64,000 nucleotides of DNA from Pardosa pseudoannulata (taxonomy: Eukaryota; Arthropoda; Arachnida; Araneae; Lycosidae): contig CM063506.1 of NCBI GenBank assembly GCA_032207245.1, positions 45,356,230 to 45,420,229 of the forward strand. The letters are read 5' to 3'. The notes below the pieces were generated by a model. That model ran no database searches. It saw only the letters and a program-made list of their open reading frames with translations, and was not told where the DNA came from. Shown here piece by piece: positions 11,688 through 22,382 of the stretch. The position numbers were made by a program, and so were the translations under genes. How positions within the stretch are numbered: the stretch's first letter is position 1; each line of letters opens with the position of its first letter.

Positions 11688-12303
11688 TCCCTTATATAAT
11701 AATAGCCTAAGATATCTGTCCGCAAATTTATGAAGCGGTTGGACCTGGAATGGATACAGGCATTCATTCAAAGCAAATAAAGTTTATCTTCTCCTAAACT
11801 ATCGATCCGATTCTAAAATAAATTTGTATAAATATGCTACATATCACAGCAAAAAATACTGTCGTCTTTAAAACGTTCGAAATACACCCCTTCGCCCCTT
11901 TTCGAGAGTTTAATGCCGTTATTTCAAGCCCTATTTTCCCCGGTTAAGATCAGGCGATTAAATTTAACCATTTATCACTTAATAAATAGGTAAAAATAAC
12001 AATTTTTTATAGATTGTGATGTCATTCCTTTAACCATCTCATTTAATCATTTCATATTTTTTAAACTATTTAAATATCGTCTGCATTATCTTCATGTGTT
12101 TTATCACTGAACTTAGATATTACGTAAATTATTTTTTTTTATATTTGGCTTAAATAATAGATTAGGTACATATGTGATAATTTTAAATTTAATCATCGAT
12201 TATTTTTTGTTGCGATGAAAATTTTACCACCGGTATTAACAATAAATTCTTTTCGTATAAGTCTAGGAGTCTATTTCACGGACTAATAAATATCTAAATT
12301 TTA

Positions 12304-12382
<79 letters not shown>

Positions 12383-12645
12383 GAAATTAAGAAGTTTGTT
12401 CGTTTGTGTTTTTGTTTGTTATACATAACCACACGGCTTGACTAAATGAATTTAATGTGATTCTAAACTGCATTACAGGATCGGGAGACTCTAGAGGAGT
12501 ATGACGATAAATAAATTATTGAGAGTGAACCAGATAATTCTCAGCCAAAAAGCAAATCATTTCTTACCCTGCCTCATTGAGTACTTAACAGTTCTGGAAA
12601 ATTAAAAATTTTACTGATCCCGTCATTTGACGGGCTATATGCTAG
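11688..12645 (+). mobile_element. Non-autonomous Helitron, copy 1 (958 bp)
   Basis: It starts A|TCCCTTATATAATAATAG and ends with a hairpin (CCCGTCATTTGACGGG) followed 8 bases later by CTAG|T, the canonical Helitron layout of TC at the 5' end, 3' hairpin, CTRR end and insertion between A and T. It aligns end to end with 19462-20444. There is no Rep/helicase coding. A (TA)n tract (12304-12379) has expanded inside. Confidence 0.82.
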
Positions 12646-13057
12646 TCTCTTAAGATCCTTCTCCTATATCTCGATGTTTGGCGCAGTTTGTCCCTAGAGG
12701 AATTAGCGCCAACCAACCAACCAACCTTTATCTCGAAACATCAGTTTTGATGCTTACCAATTTCATATTCAAATATAAGACACCAAACTATGCCAAAATT
12801 TGCAATTTAGTTTAGATTCTTTCTTTAATAACTCATCCCACTCACGTATTTCCCGATGAAAATGTTAAGTGTCCCCTTTAGGGATTTCCATGATGTAGGG
12901 AGACACTGGTCACCCATATGTCCCACTAAATGTCGTAATGGCGCTTTGTTTGTACTCGTTTTAATTCTGCTTTTGGTGGCTGCTAGTCGTGAAGATAGGT
13001 TCTTTTTTTAAATGTTGTCAGTGAATATAAGTGAATAAAGATTACTAGATAATAAAA
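12646..13057. other. Spacer between Helitron and piggyBac-like relic
   Basis: It includes a (CCAA)n run at about 12710-12725 and no supported gene. Confidence 0.4.
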
Positions 13058-13601
13058 CACTAGATTTACGGGTATTGATCATGTACCTATTTTTACTGAA
13101 GTGAGCCCATTTGACTCAAACTAGAAAATTGAAGTTTTTTGCAAAGAAAATAGTTCTAAATTAATTTAAATAAAATGTTTATTATCAAAAAATTCACGGG
13201 AAACATTTTTTTACATATAAAATCTGTTTTTGAAACACATTTTCCGCAAACATTTTTATTACATTCAGCACAATGGTTTCTACATCTGTTTCTTTTGCAT
13301 GATTGTTGAACTTGACAATTCTTCCTCGCGACAGTAACATGAATTTCTGTCATTAGAATGGAAGTGTTCTCGACTTGTTCTCTATATTTACTTTATACTA
13401 TACTTTATATACTTTATATTTATTACTATAGTTATTTATTTTCATATACATTCTGAGTCAAATTGGCTCACAACCGTGAAAATAGGTATACCACATTTGA
13501 TAATGCGAAATGAAGGGGTCTGCGGGGAAGAGGAATGAAAGTTTACATATATTTTATTACTTAACTAAAAACCAACATATGTTTTTGAAAAGTAATATTA
13601 A

Positions 13602-13675
<74 letters not shown>

Positions 13676-13705
13676 CATATATATATATATGTATGTATGT
13701 ATGCA

Positions 13706-13762
<57 letters not shown>

Positions 13763-14249
13763 GTTATGTAAGGAAAATTCTCAGGGGTTTTCAAAACTTA
13801 AATCAAGGGCTAAAAATTCCCGCGTCATTTTGCATTCCTCTTTTTAACCCCTAACCTAAATTGTCCACTGGGGTTTACGCCCTCAGAGAAGGGGCCTGAC
13901 CAATTATAACCCTACATGGTCCTAGCGGACAATTTAGGGAATTTCCAAATAAAAAGGAGATACACGCTGTCGGAGACAGATTTTTCTAGAGATATTTTCC
14001 CACAGATGTTGACCCAGTTGTTACGTGTCTTGTACATAGAACTTCATGCTAGCTGACCCCTTCAGTTTGTCCTGTCCCTATGATGAAATGGGAACCCGTT
14101 CTTCAACGTTATCTTAATAAAGGTCTTTAGCTGAAACGGTATCATTTTTATGGCCATGACTGCAACCACCCATCGAGAAGTCCATCTCATTACATACATA
14201 GTGATCAAATTTTTAATGAGTCAAATTGGCTCGGTCCGTAAATCTAGTG
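13058..14249. mobile_element. piggyBac-like relic (1.2 kb)
   Basis: The termini are inverted: CACTAGATTTACGG at the left and its reverse complement at the right. A subterminal word, GAGTCAAATTGGCTC (or CATTTGACTC inverted), occurs at about 13113, 13456 and 14218. The right flank is TTAC and the left AAAA, possibly decayed TTAA sites. A Cys-rich minus-strand fragment inside resembles the C-terminal zinc-binding domain of piggyBac transposases. A long (TA)n tract covers 13604-13758. Confidence 0.55.
13156..13353 (-). pseudogene. Cys-rich C-terminal fragment of a piggyBac-type transposase
   Basis: 65 codons with the spacing NRCRNHCAECNKNVCGKCVSK then CKK. Closely spaced Cys/His pairs at the C-terminus are characteristic of the cysteine-rich domain of piggyBac transposases, which binds the subterminal DNA. 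No DDE catalytic region remains nearby, so this is an inactive remnant. The match is by pattern, not alignment. Confidence 0.45.
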
Positions 14250-15387
14250 TTACTTATGGTCCATTCTCGTGCCGACTAGTGGCACGCTTTGCCATAAGTT
14301 CGCCATCTCTCTACTAGGAAGTAAAAAGTCTTGCCGTATTGCCAGGGATATTTTCAAACATGTTGAGGTAGGATAGTTATCGCCACCACTGAATAAAAGC
14401 AAAGCCAACGTATGGCACAAGTAGAAAGTGTGAATGTAGATTGTTTTTTCAGCCATTCCCTTGCATCATTGATAATGCAGTTCGTTTGTAGCTGCGAACA
14501 GCTGTCTACGTTCAGTCCCGTTTTATTTTTGTCTTTACGATAATTTTACATTAAAATCTGCACAAAACTTTTACCTTCTCATACTAATTTCCTCCTTCGT
14601 ATCGTAATGCGTTAACTTTATGTAATGTTATAATAGAGACTGTTGTATAAAAGAATTGGTGTTACGGAGTATCGCATTACGTAGTATTAGAGGCAATACT
14701 TGTCGGCCTAAAATTTTTGTTGCCGGTAGTTTTTATATAATGCTTGAAATAGACTGGAGAAGAGCCAGATAGGTTCAAAAGCCTACTGCATCTTGCTGCT
14801 ACGCTCTGCTAACTTAAATTATCGTAGCTTGGTGTATATCCAACCATAAAACTTATAAGAATTGTTTACATAAGTAAATGTTAACGTAACTGTGTAACAG
14901 CTATTTTTAAGGATCATTGTGGGACGCGAAGAAAAAATAAGCTTTACATCCTCATTCACCGTAGCAATAACTCTTTTGTGCGTGTACTTGTTTAGAATAG
15001 TCACAGATAAAATTAGGAGTTTTAGAACGATATACTAATCGGGCTATTTTTAAGGAGTCTACATTAAATCTTTGAAATTTTCGGTTAAAAATGTTATATT
15101 AAACCACATTTTTCCACATTTTGGAATTATTACTTTTGCCAAGTGGAATAGGGGGATTACGAGAGATTTTTCATGAGGGTATGTTTGCGCAGAGGTAAAG
15201 GGGAGGGGGCCGGGGTTCTCACTTAAGCTCGTATCTCAAAATTATTTTCTATATGTTAAACAGGTATTCATGGTGGGAGAACAGGTTATCGAAAACATAT
15301 TATAAGAAGGAAGTGTAAAAGTATTTTTACAAAAATTAATGTAAAAAAAAAATTTGCAATTTTTTTTCAATTCTGTATTGTTTACAA
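14250..15387. other. AT-rich stretch without a gene
   Basis: Only short chance frames occur. GC rises modestly at 14250-14520 without any recognisable protein or RNA signal. Confidence 0.5.
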
Positions 15388-15631
15388 CAGGGCTCCCACG
15401 GTCCTTAAAAGTTCTTAACAACTCCTTAATTTTAGCTTTCATTTTTAAGGGCCCTTAAAGCTACTTAATTTTTATCAAAAGTCCTTAAAAACTCCTTAAT
15501 TTTTTAATTAGAATACAATCAATTTCTCTATTGACGTTATCCACTTTCTTCACTTCCTATCAGTTTTAGCCGTATTCTCCTAACTTTCTAGTTTTATAAG
15601 TTCAGAGTTATATTTGCCCAAAACCATTATA

Positions 15632-15705
<74 letters not shown>

Positions 15706-16086
15706 GTGTGTATATGTATACATATATATGTATGTGTGTGTATATGTATATATGTGTGTGTATAGTCATTTTTAAACCTGAGAAAGTACTGTTTATAGTG
15801 TATTTTATTCACAACTTTTGTTTTGTTTGATCACTAGTTATTGTCAAATAGATTTATCTTATATTAATTTTTAGGCATTTTTAAAAATTTAATTCTGAAA
15901 TATTGTAGGGCATTTATTGAACATGCCTTGTCTGGTTCATAATCGTTAAAATATGTTCCTCAGGAAATAGGGTTTATATCGTTATGCCGTGTATTTCAAG
16001 TAGGTCCTTATAAAATGTTACTTTGGTCCTTAGAAAACCCTTAAAAGGTCCTTAATTTTTGTTCTGGAAAAAGAGTGGGAATCCTG
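15388..16086. mobile_element. hAT-like non-autonomous element (699 bp)
   Basis: The left end is CAGGGCTCCCACGGTCC and the right end in reverse complement is CAGGATTCCCACTC. Both subterminal regions repeat AGTCCTTAAAA/AAGGACC words in opposite orientation, as in many hAT families. A (TA)n/(TG)n microsatellite at 15628-15763 lies inside. The flanking octamers match poorly, so a duplication is not confirmed. Confidence 0.6.
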
Positions 16087-16296
16087 TATAAACTTCGATA
16101 TTTTTTATCGAAGCAAATCTATTTATTGAAAAAAAAAGTATATTTCATTTAAATAAAAGTGAAAAATGCATTTTATTAAAAATGATCCGATTAAAAATTC
16201 CGTGTACAATAATCGTGTGTGTGTGGGGGGGGTGTTGCTAACACATTATCCCCCATCGCTTCGCCATTACGTATTTATTTATCTCAAATGGTAGGT

Positions 16297-16490
16297 TGTT
16301 TGGTTGGTTTAGAGCGCTACGGTCTGCTGTTTTGTTACACGAGGGTTAATGAGAACGGGACGTACTGCTTAGCTGATTCCGAACAGGCTATGAGCATTGA
16401 ATGCTAGGAATATTTTTGCCAGAAGTGGGATTAGAAGCCATGAACTCTGGTACTGAAGAGCAACGTGCCCTACCATTCGGCAGTCGTTCT
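16297..16490 (-). mobile_element. tRNA-derived SINE, family 1
   Basis: On the minus strand it reads a degenerate head with GGTAGGGCACG, CAGAGTTCATGGCTTCTAATC (decayed B box), GCATTCAATGCTCATAGCC, AATCAGCTAAGCAG, TCTCATTAACCCTCGTG, ACAGCAGACCGTAGCGCTC and a CCAACCAAACAA tail. The order equals the + copy at 19998. Confidence 0.7.
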
Positions 16491-16669
16491 ACTCTGTATC
16501 GCAAATAGAGCTAGTTTTAGTTATAACTAATCAGATTGATTCATCATTAATGCCACGGTCACACGATTTAAATCTGGGGATGTTATTTTTTTTCAATTTC
16601 ATATTTTTTAGTTTGTTTTTATGTAATCTCACAATTTATTCTTTAGTTTTATGAAATTTGTTGTACTAA

Positions 16670-17645
16670 CACATTGTGTGCGGGTACATTTCGCAGCGGA
16701 ATTGTACCGGGAGCGGGCATTTTGCGCGTCAACTTAGTTATTCAGTTAAATCTCAATAGATCGAAAATTATTTAATTTTTTAACCAACTTTTCGTATTTT
16801 ATATTGAAATATATAAATAAATATGTAGACAAATAAATATATATATAAATACTAATTTATATAATATCATTTTCGTAAGGGTAAGTAAGTTTATTTTAAA
16901 TCTAAATTGATTATTTTAATCAACCTACCTGTTTTGTTGGTCTGCATCGACTGATATAAAAACTAGTTTTTATATGTCTAAATTTTTCCGGAATCTATGT
17001 AGTAGACAAGAACATTCGGCTTTGTTTTCCTGTATATACTGTTATTTTTGTACCCACAAACAAACCATGCTGTTATACTAACCCGTACTAGTACGTGTCC
17101 CGCGCTCAAGTATCAATCGTCAGAAAGCGTAGTAGTACGTGTCCTGCATACGTATTAAAGGCTGCTCTAATATTTTTCAAACCTTACTAATTTTATTTTT
17201 AATAGGTGTAATATACACATTTTAAATGCTAACTTTAGTATAGAAAATACTTTTAAGATAACAAATTTTTGCTATAAAAAAAATTATAAAAGGAAAATAT
17301 AGTATAGTAGAATATTTACTGTTCTATTACGGGGTATAATTGTTTTAAAATAATTCTAAAAATGCGACTAGATCAGAGAGAATTTATTTTTCCTCATAGG
17401 CAAAATGACTAATTGTCCTCCTCTTGAAAGTTTTGTCCTCCCTCAAAAAGTTTCTAGATGTAGTAGCCACCGTTTCGTTATGCAATACTAGTTATAGTTA
17501 TCCTTTTCGATATGTAAAAGCTGATTTACAAATATCTATACTTTTAATACAAAAATTTCTTATATAGGTGAAAAAATAGCTAATTTAATGTAGGCAGTAA
17601 CTTAGTAGTGACTGCAATCGGAAGACAAAATCGGCATACAATGTG
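16670..17645. mobile_element. piggyBac-like non-autonomous element (end uncertain)
   Basis: The left end CACATTGTGTGCGGG is preceded by CTAA (a one-base change from TTAA). At 17645 the inverted end CATACAATGTG abuts TTAA. Positions 16955-17095 match 1-140. An alternative right end near 17154 (ACGTGTCCTGCATACG, then TATTAA) aligns better with the copy at 1-158. The region may therefore hold one element of about 490 bp plus a second end, or one of 976 bp. Confidence 0.45.
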
Positions 17646-18403
17646 TTAAGTACGTGTATGTTACATTTTATACGTCAAATTATTTACCATAGTTTTTAAT
17701 TTTTAATGCTTAAAATTTAGACTGTCTTCTCTTTTTTTTCCAATATTATTTACAAATTGCGTAATCAAGCTTTAAGCCTGATATGTTGGATTTAAAAAAA
17801 ATAAATAAAACCCTCCGTTAACAGAAACCTCGGTTAATCGAAGTTTGGATAATCAAGGTTCTACTGTACCGTAAAAAGAACATTTTTTTTTTAAATTTAT
17901 TATTTTTATTATTTTCCCTCTCTTGATATATTATTCTGTTTGATTTCAAGCGGATACCTATGTAGAATGCTTAATGACTAGCGAAATGTTTACGAGCTGT
18001 TGTCAAGTTTCCACCAATTACCTCATATGCAGGAACCCTTTTCTCTCTCCAGCTGTTACCCATACACGTTCCTTTGTGAAAAATGAATCTATTAAAATTC
18101 TGTACTATGCATGTCTGTATTTTTAAACTTTTATATACTTTCACAATATTTATAATTTTTATATTTTTTTTTCATGATTATTGGGACATAAACATATCTA
18201 ACCAGCCATAATTTATAACTTTGAAATTCGTAACTTTAAATATCTTCTCTTCATATAACAGTCTACAACTCTATAACGATAATTTGGAGTTTAAAGTATC
18301 GTTGTATTTAAGTTTTACTGTATTTTATGATTAAATAATTATTAGGAATTATCTTTACAGTTTTCTTTAAAGGAAATTGCGAAGGGGGTAAATTGTGCAA
18401 AGT
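17646..18403. other. AT-rich spacer
   Basis: No gene. A 32-bp stretch at 18201-18232 starting ACCAGCCATAATTTATAAC is identical to 37394-37425, so this is part of a dispersed repeat. Confidence 0.5.
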
Positions 18404-19050
18404 CGGGGCCTGACTAAGATACTTTAGTGCCCAGTACACAATTCAATTTTTCTGCCCTCCACCCCCATTACAAATTTATAGCAACAAGTTATCATAATTA
18501 CAGTCATATAAAAATTGTAACATTGAATTAGCAAACATATTTAAGAAATTAGCATTAAAGTAATATTCAAAATCAAAAACACCAAATTTTCATTTTACGT
18601 AATCATTATTATCTCTGTTTAGCCATGCTAAAAATTAAGGACTTTTACAGACCTAGAGTGACCCACTTTTTTTTTTTTATTTTTACCTTGTCACACTCGC
18701 AAGCTCTGTGGTGCAGAAAATAAATAATAGAATTAAAAATAATTTAAATTGATGATATGATTTAATGGTTTATAGTGTAGTACGTTGCTGATAATCTGTC
18801 TTATATGTAATAACCCATAGGATAAAAAGAGCACTAGGTTTGTTGAGGGAATTAATTATCAGGTAAATAACAGTAAAATTAAAGTAAATAGGAAGCAGTA
18901 TAGTTAATGTCAAACAAAATTACCTCGTACAACAATTTATTAAAACTTAACGATGGTAGCATAAGTTTGCAATTATCCCCACTTAATATGTGTTTCAAGT
19001 ACTCGACTAAATTTTCGTGCCCCAAGTGCCCGTGCGATAATCAGTCCCTG
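18404..19050. mobile_element. hAT-type MITE (647 bp) with exact 8-bp TSD
   Basis: The left end is CGGGGCCTGACTAAG and the right end in reverse complement is CAGGGACTGATTATCGC. TGCAAAGT flanks both sides exactly (18396-18403 and 19051-19058). The right 100 bp recur at 37699-37798. The open frame 18907-19149 crosses the right boundary and is not a gene. Confidence 0.78.
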
Positions 19051-19461
19051 TGCAAAGTACTTCAAAAAAATCCTTTTTTTTTCAATGAAAACAGTACTTC
19101 AAAAAGTTGGTCTATTCTTTTCAACATTTTTACATATATACAGCTTTGATATTCAATTAACAAGATGTTAACTTCAGTTCAAACGTTTCGTCCTTCTGAA
19201 TAAAGTTATGCGTGCTCATAGCAAGTATTTTTTCATTGTTAAATTTTTAGTTGCTACCTTTACTTCTCCTTTCATTGTTTAGAGATAGACTTAAAAGTAA
19301 CAGTGTATAATTATGTCTCTAGGCATTTCTTTTATTAGCTCATATTGGGTTATGGAATACATCCTAATTGACCTTGCCTTTTTAGGTTTTCGCGCTTGAA
19401 CGTTTGATTGGTCGTACATTTGTGATCGCTAAACCTAAAAGATTTTTAGTGACTTTTATCA

Positions 19462-20444
19462 TCCCCTATATAATAATAGCCTAAGTTATCTGTCCGTCTG
19501 TCCTCGAATTTATGAAGCGGTTGGACCTGGAATGGAAGAGGCATCCATATTGAATTCTTGATGAGTTAGGGTTAGCAACGTTCCAAATCCACCCCTTTTC
19601 TAGCATTTCATGACATTATTTCAAGCCCTATTTCCCCGGGTTAGGAGCAAACAATTAAATTTATCTATTTATTACATAATAAATAGGTAAAAATGAATTT
19701 TTTTCTAGCATTATGACGTCATTCCTTTAACTATCTCAATCATTTCTTTTTTTAAATTATTTAAATATCGTCTGCATTATTTTCATGTTTTATCACGGAA
19801 CATAGATATTATGTAAAAAAATTTCTTTTATATTTAGTTTAAATAATAGATTAGGTACATATGTGATAATTTTAAATTTAATCATCGATTATTTTTGTTG
19901 CAATGAAAATTTTATCACAGGTATTAACAACAAATTCTGTCTACCTCTGGGTGTAGTAGAAATTATAGTTTTATTCCTTTACTTCCAATAATTACTGGAT
20001 TGGTTAGGGTGCTGGCCTTCGGTACCTGAGTTCGTGGGTTCGAATCCCACAGTGGCATGGATGTTCGTAGCCGTTCGGAATCGGCTTTAAGCTGTAGGTC
20101 CCGGGCTCATTTGCCCTCGTGTTGCAAAAAGTAGACCATATCACACCAAACCAAACCAATCCATGAATTACTGTGGGAAAAAAAATGGGTAAAACTTAAC
20201 GATAATTTCGACGTAGCTAAGAAAACTTTGAATTATCTCTCTAAGTGAATTCAACGTGATTCTAATCTGTATTCACAGTATCGGGAGGTTTAAGAGGAGT
20301 ATGAAAATAAACAAATTATTGAGCGTGTACCAGATAATTCTCAGCCTAAAAACAAACCATTTTTTATCAGCTGTATAGGGTGTTTTACAATTCTGGAAAA
20401 TTAAAAATTTTACTGATCCCGTCATAGGACGGGCTATATGCTAG
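19462..20444 (+). mobile_element. Non-autonomous Helitron, copy 2, with nested SINE
   Basis: It starts A|TCCCCTATATAATAATAG and ends with the hairpin arms CCCGTC/GACGGG, then CTATATGCTAG|T. It matches copy 1 at both ends and through most of the body, including TGAAGCGGTTGGACCTGGAA near the 5' end. A family 1 SINE (19998-20165) sits inside it. No Rep/helicase coding is present, so mobilisation would need an autonomous partner elsewhere. Confidence 0.82.
19998..20165 (+). mobile_element. tRNA-derived SINE, family 1, best-preserved copy with TSD
   Basis: Head GATTGGTTAGGGTGCTGG, B box GGGTTCGAATCCCAC, GGCATGGATGTTCGTAGCC, TCGGAATCGGCTTTAAGC, GGGCTCATTTGCCCTCGTG, and a tail with CACCAAACCAAACCAATCC. 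The octamer AATTACTG is duplicated on both sides (19990-19997 and 20166-20173). It is inserted in Helitron copy 2, so it is the younger event. Confidence 0.8.
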
Positions 20445-21057
20445 TTTCTAAGAATTTAGTTTAGATGACCTACCGAACTGTAATCTATTCTCTTTCGAAA
20501 CCAAAACGTGTAAACGCTGACATCATTAAGTAGCCGTTTTTCCTGTTTAACATAATGAAATTCTTGAGCAAGAAGGTCAGAAGTGAGCTGTTCCACATAT
20601 TCAACCTCTGGCATACTAATCTTTTGAGCACCCAAGTTGTTTTGAATAGTGATTTCTTTGGAATTTGACTATTGGGGTAGTTCCTCCGAATTAAAATCTA
20701 CGATGAACTTATTTTTCGTTCCGCGGGTCTCGTATCTGATCTAAATATTGATTTTTAGTTTCGTGCCTTCCTCTTTGATAACTGATTGAGATAGTATAAT
20801 TTCACCTGCTCGGGTTAAAAATAGATTGACTTTGTGAAGTTCGTTTAGTGCGATAAGATATGACAATATAGGGATTTATTAACTTATTATTTTTTTAATG
20901 GTCCATCTTCTTTTGTTACTGTGACAAGATATCTTCTTTTCGCAGATAATTTTTGTGGAAGGGTATTAAATTGTTTTGTTTTAAGCATTTAATTTTTGGT
21001 GACCGGATTTACTCAGTTTTGCATGTTATTTTAACTTAAAACCAAATATACTTTTTC
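20445..21057. other. AT-rich spacer
   Basis: No gene or repeat is recognised. The last bases lead into the shared flank of the GATA-rich composite repeat. Confidence 0.4.
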
Positions 21058-22339
21058 TTTTCGTTCTTTTTATTTTGTGACAGTTTATCGCATAAATATA
21101 AGAGTAAGCTGTATAAACAAAATAAATTTCACAATCATAGATGTGTTTGAATAATGACAATTCCCTCACAAATTAGGATTATATTTTGTTTCTTGAGCAA
21201 ACATGAACGCTTTTAAACAGTTTTGGTTTGAAATCTGATAAATTTTGCACGCATATAAATAATCATATTTGTGTGTGTGTGTGTGTGTGTATGGATAAAT
21301 TATATAGATATATTATATAGATAGATAGATAGATATAGATAGATAGATAGATAGAGATAGATAGATAGAGATAGATAGAGATAGATAGATAGAGATAGAT
21401 AGATAGATAGAGATAGATAGATAGAGATAGATAGATAGAGATAGATAGATAGAGATAGATAGATAGAGATAGATAGATAGAGATAGATAGATAGAGATAG
21501 ATAGATAGAGATAGATAGATAGAGATAGATAGATAGAGATAGATAGATAGAGATAGATAGATAGAGATAGATAGATAGAGATAGATAGATAGATAGAGAT
21601 AGAGAGATAGATAGATAGAGATAGAGAGAGAGAGATAGAGATAGATAGATAGAGATAGATAGATAGATAGATAGAGATAGATAGAGATAGAGAGAGATAG
21701 AGATAGAGAGATAGATAGAGATAGAGAGATAGATAGATAGAGATAGATAGATAGATAGATAGATAGAGATAGATAGATAGATAGATAGAGATAGATAGAT
21801 AGATAGAGATAGATAGATAGAGATAGATTTAGATATACATAGAGATAGATAGATTTAGATATACATAGAGATAGATAGATTTAGATATACATAGATAGAT
21901 TTAGATATACATAGATAGATTTAGATATACATAGATAGATTTAGATATACATAGATAGATTTAGATATACATAGAGAGATGGATTTAGATATATATATAG
22001 AGAGAAATAGATTTAGATATATATAGAGAGATTTAGATATACATAGAGATTTAGATATACATAGAGAGATTTAGATATACATAGAGAGATTTAGATATAC
22101 ATAGAGAGATTTAGATATACATAGAGAGATTTAGATATACATAGAGAGATTTAGATATACATAGAGAGATTTGGATATACATAGAGAGATTTAGATATAC
22201 ATAGAGAGATTTAGATATACATAGATAGATTTAGATATACATAGATAGATTTAGATATACATAGATAGATTTAGATATACATAGATAGATTTAGATATAC
22301 ATAGATAGATTTAGATATACATAGAGATAGATTTATCTA

Positions 22340-22380
<41 letters not shown>
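21058..22380. repeat. GATA-rich composite satellite, locus 1
   Basis: The left flank TTTCGTTCTTTTTATTTTGT is shared with 40374 onward. Then follow (GT)n at 21271-21290, a GATA/GATAGA array at 21296-21830 built of 4-, 10- and 14-bp steps, a 20-22 bp minisatellite (core GATTTAGATATACATAGA) from about 21826 to 22330, and a (TA)n tail to 22380. Variants of the 20-mer occur in runs of identical neighbours, which points to local tandem duplication. Confidence 0.9.

Positions 22381-22382
<2 letters not shown>

Noticed and set aside
13510..13854. 114-codon plus-strand frame
   Set aside because: More than half is (TA)n repeat translation; no splice sites or homologous motifs.
21296..22330. CRISPR-like array of short regular repeats
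   Set aside because: The units are tandem without unique spacers and lie in a eukaryotic genome; it is a minisatellite.
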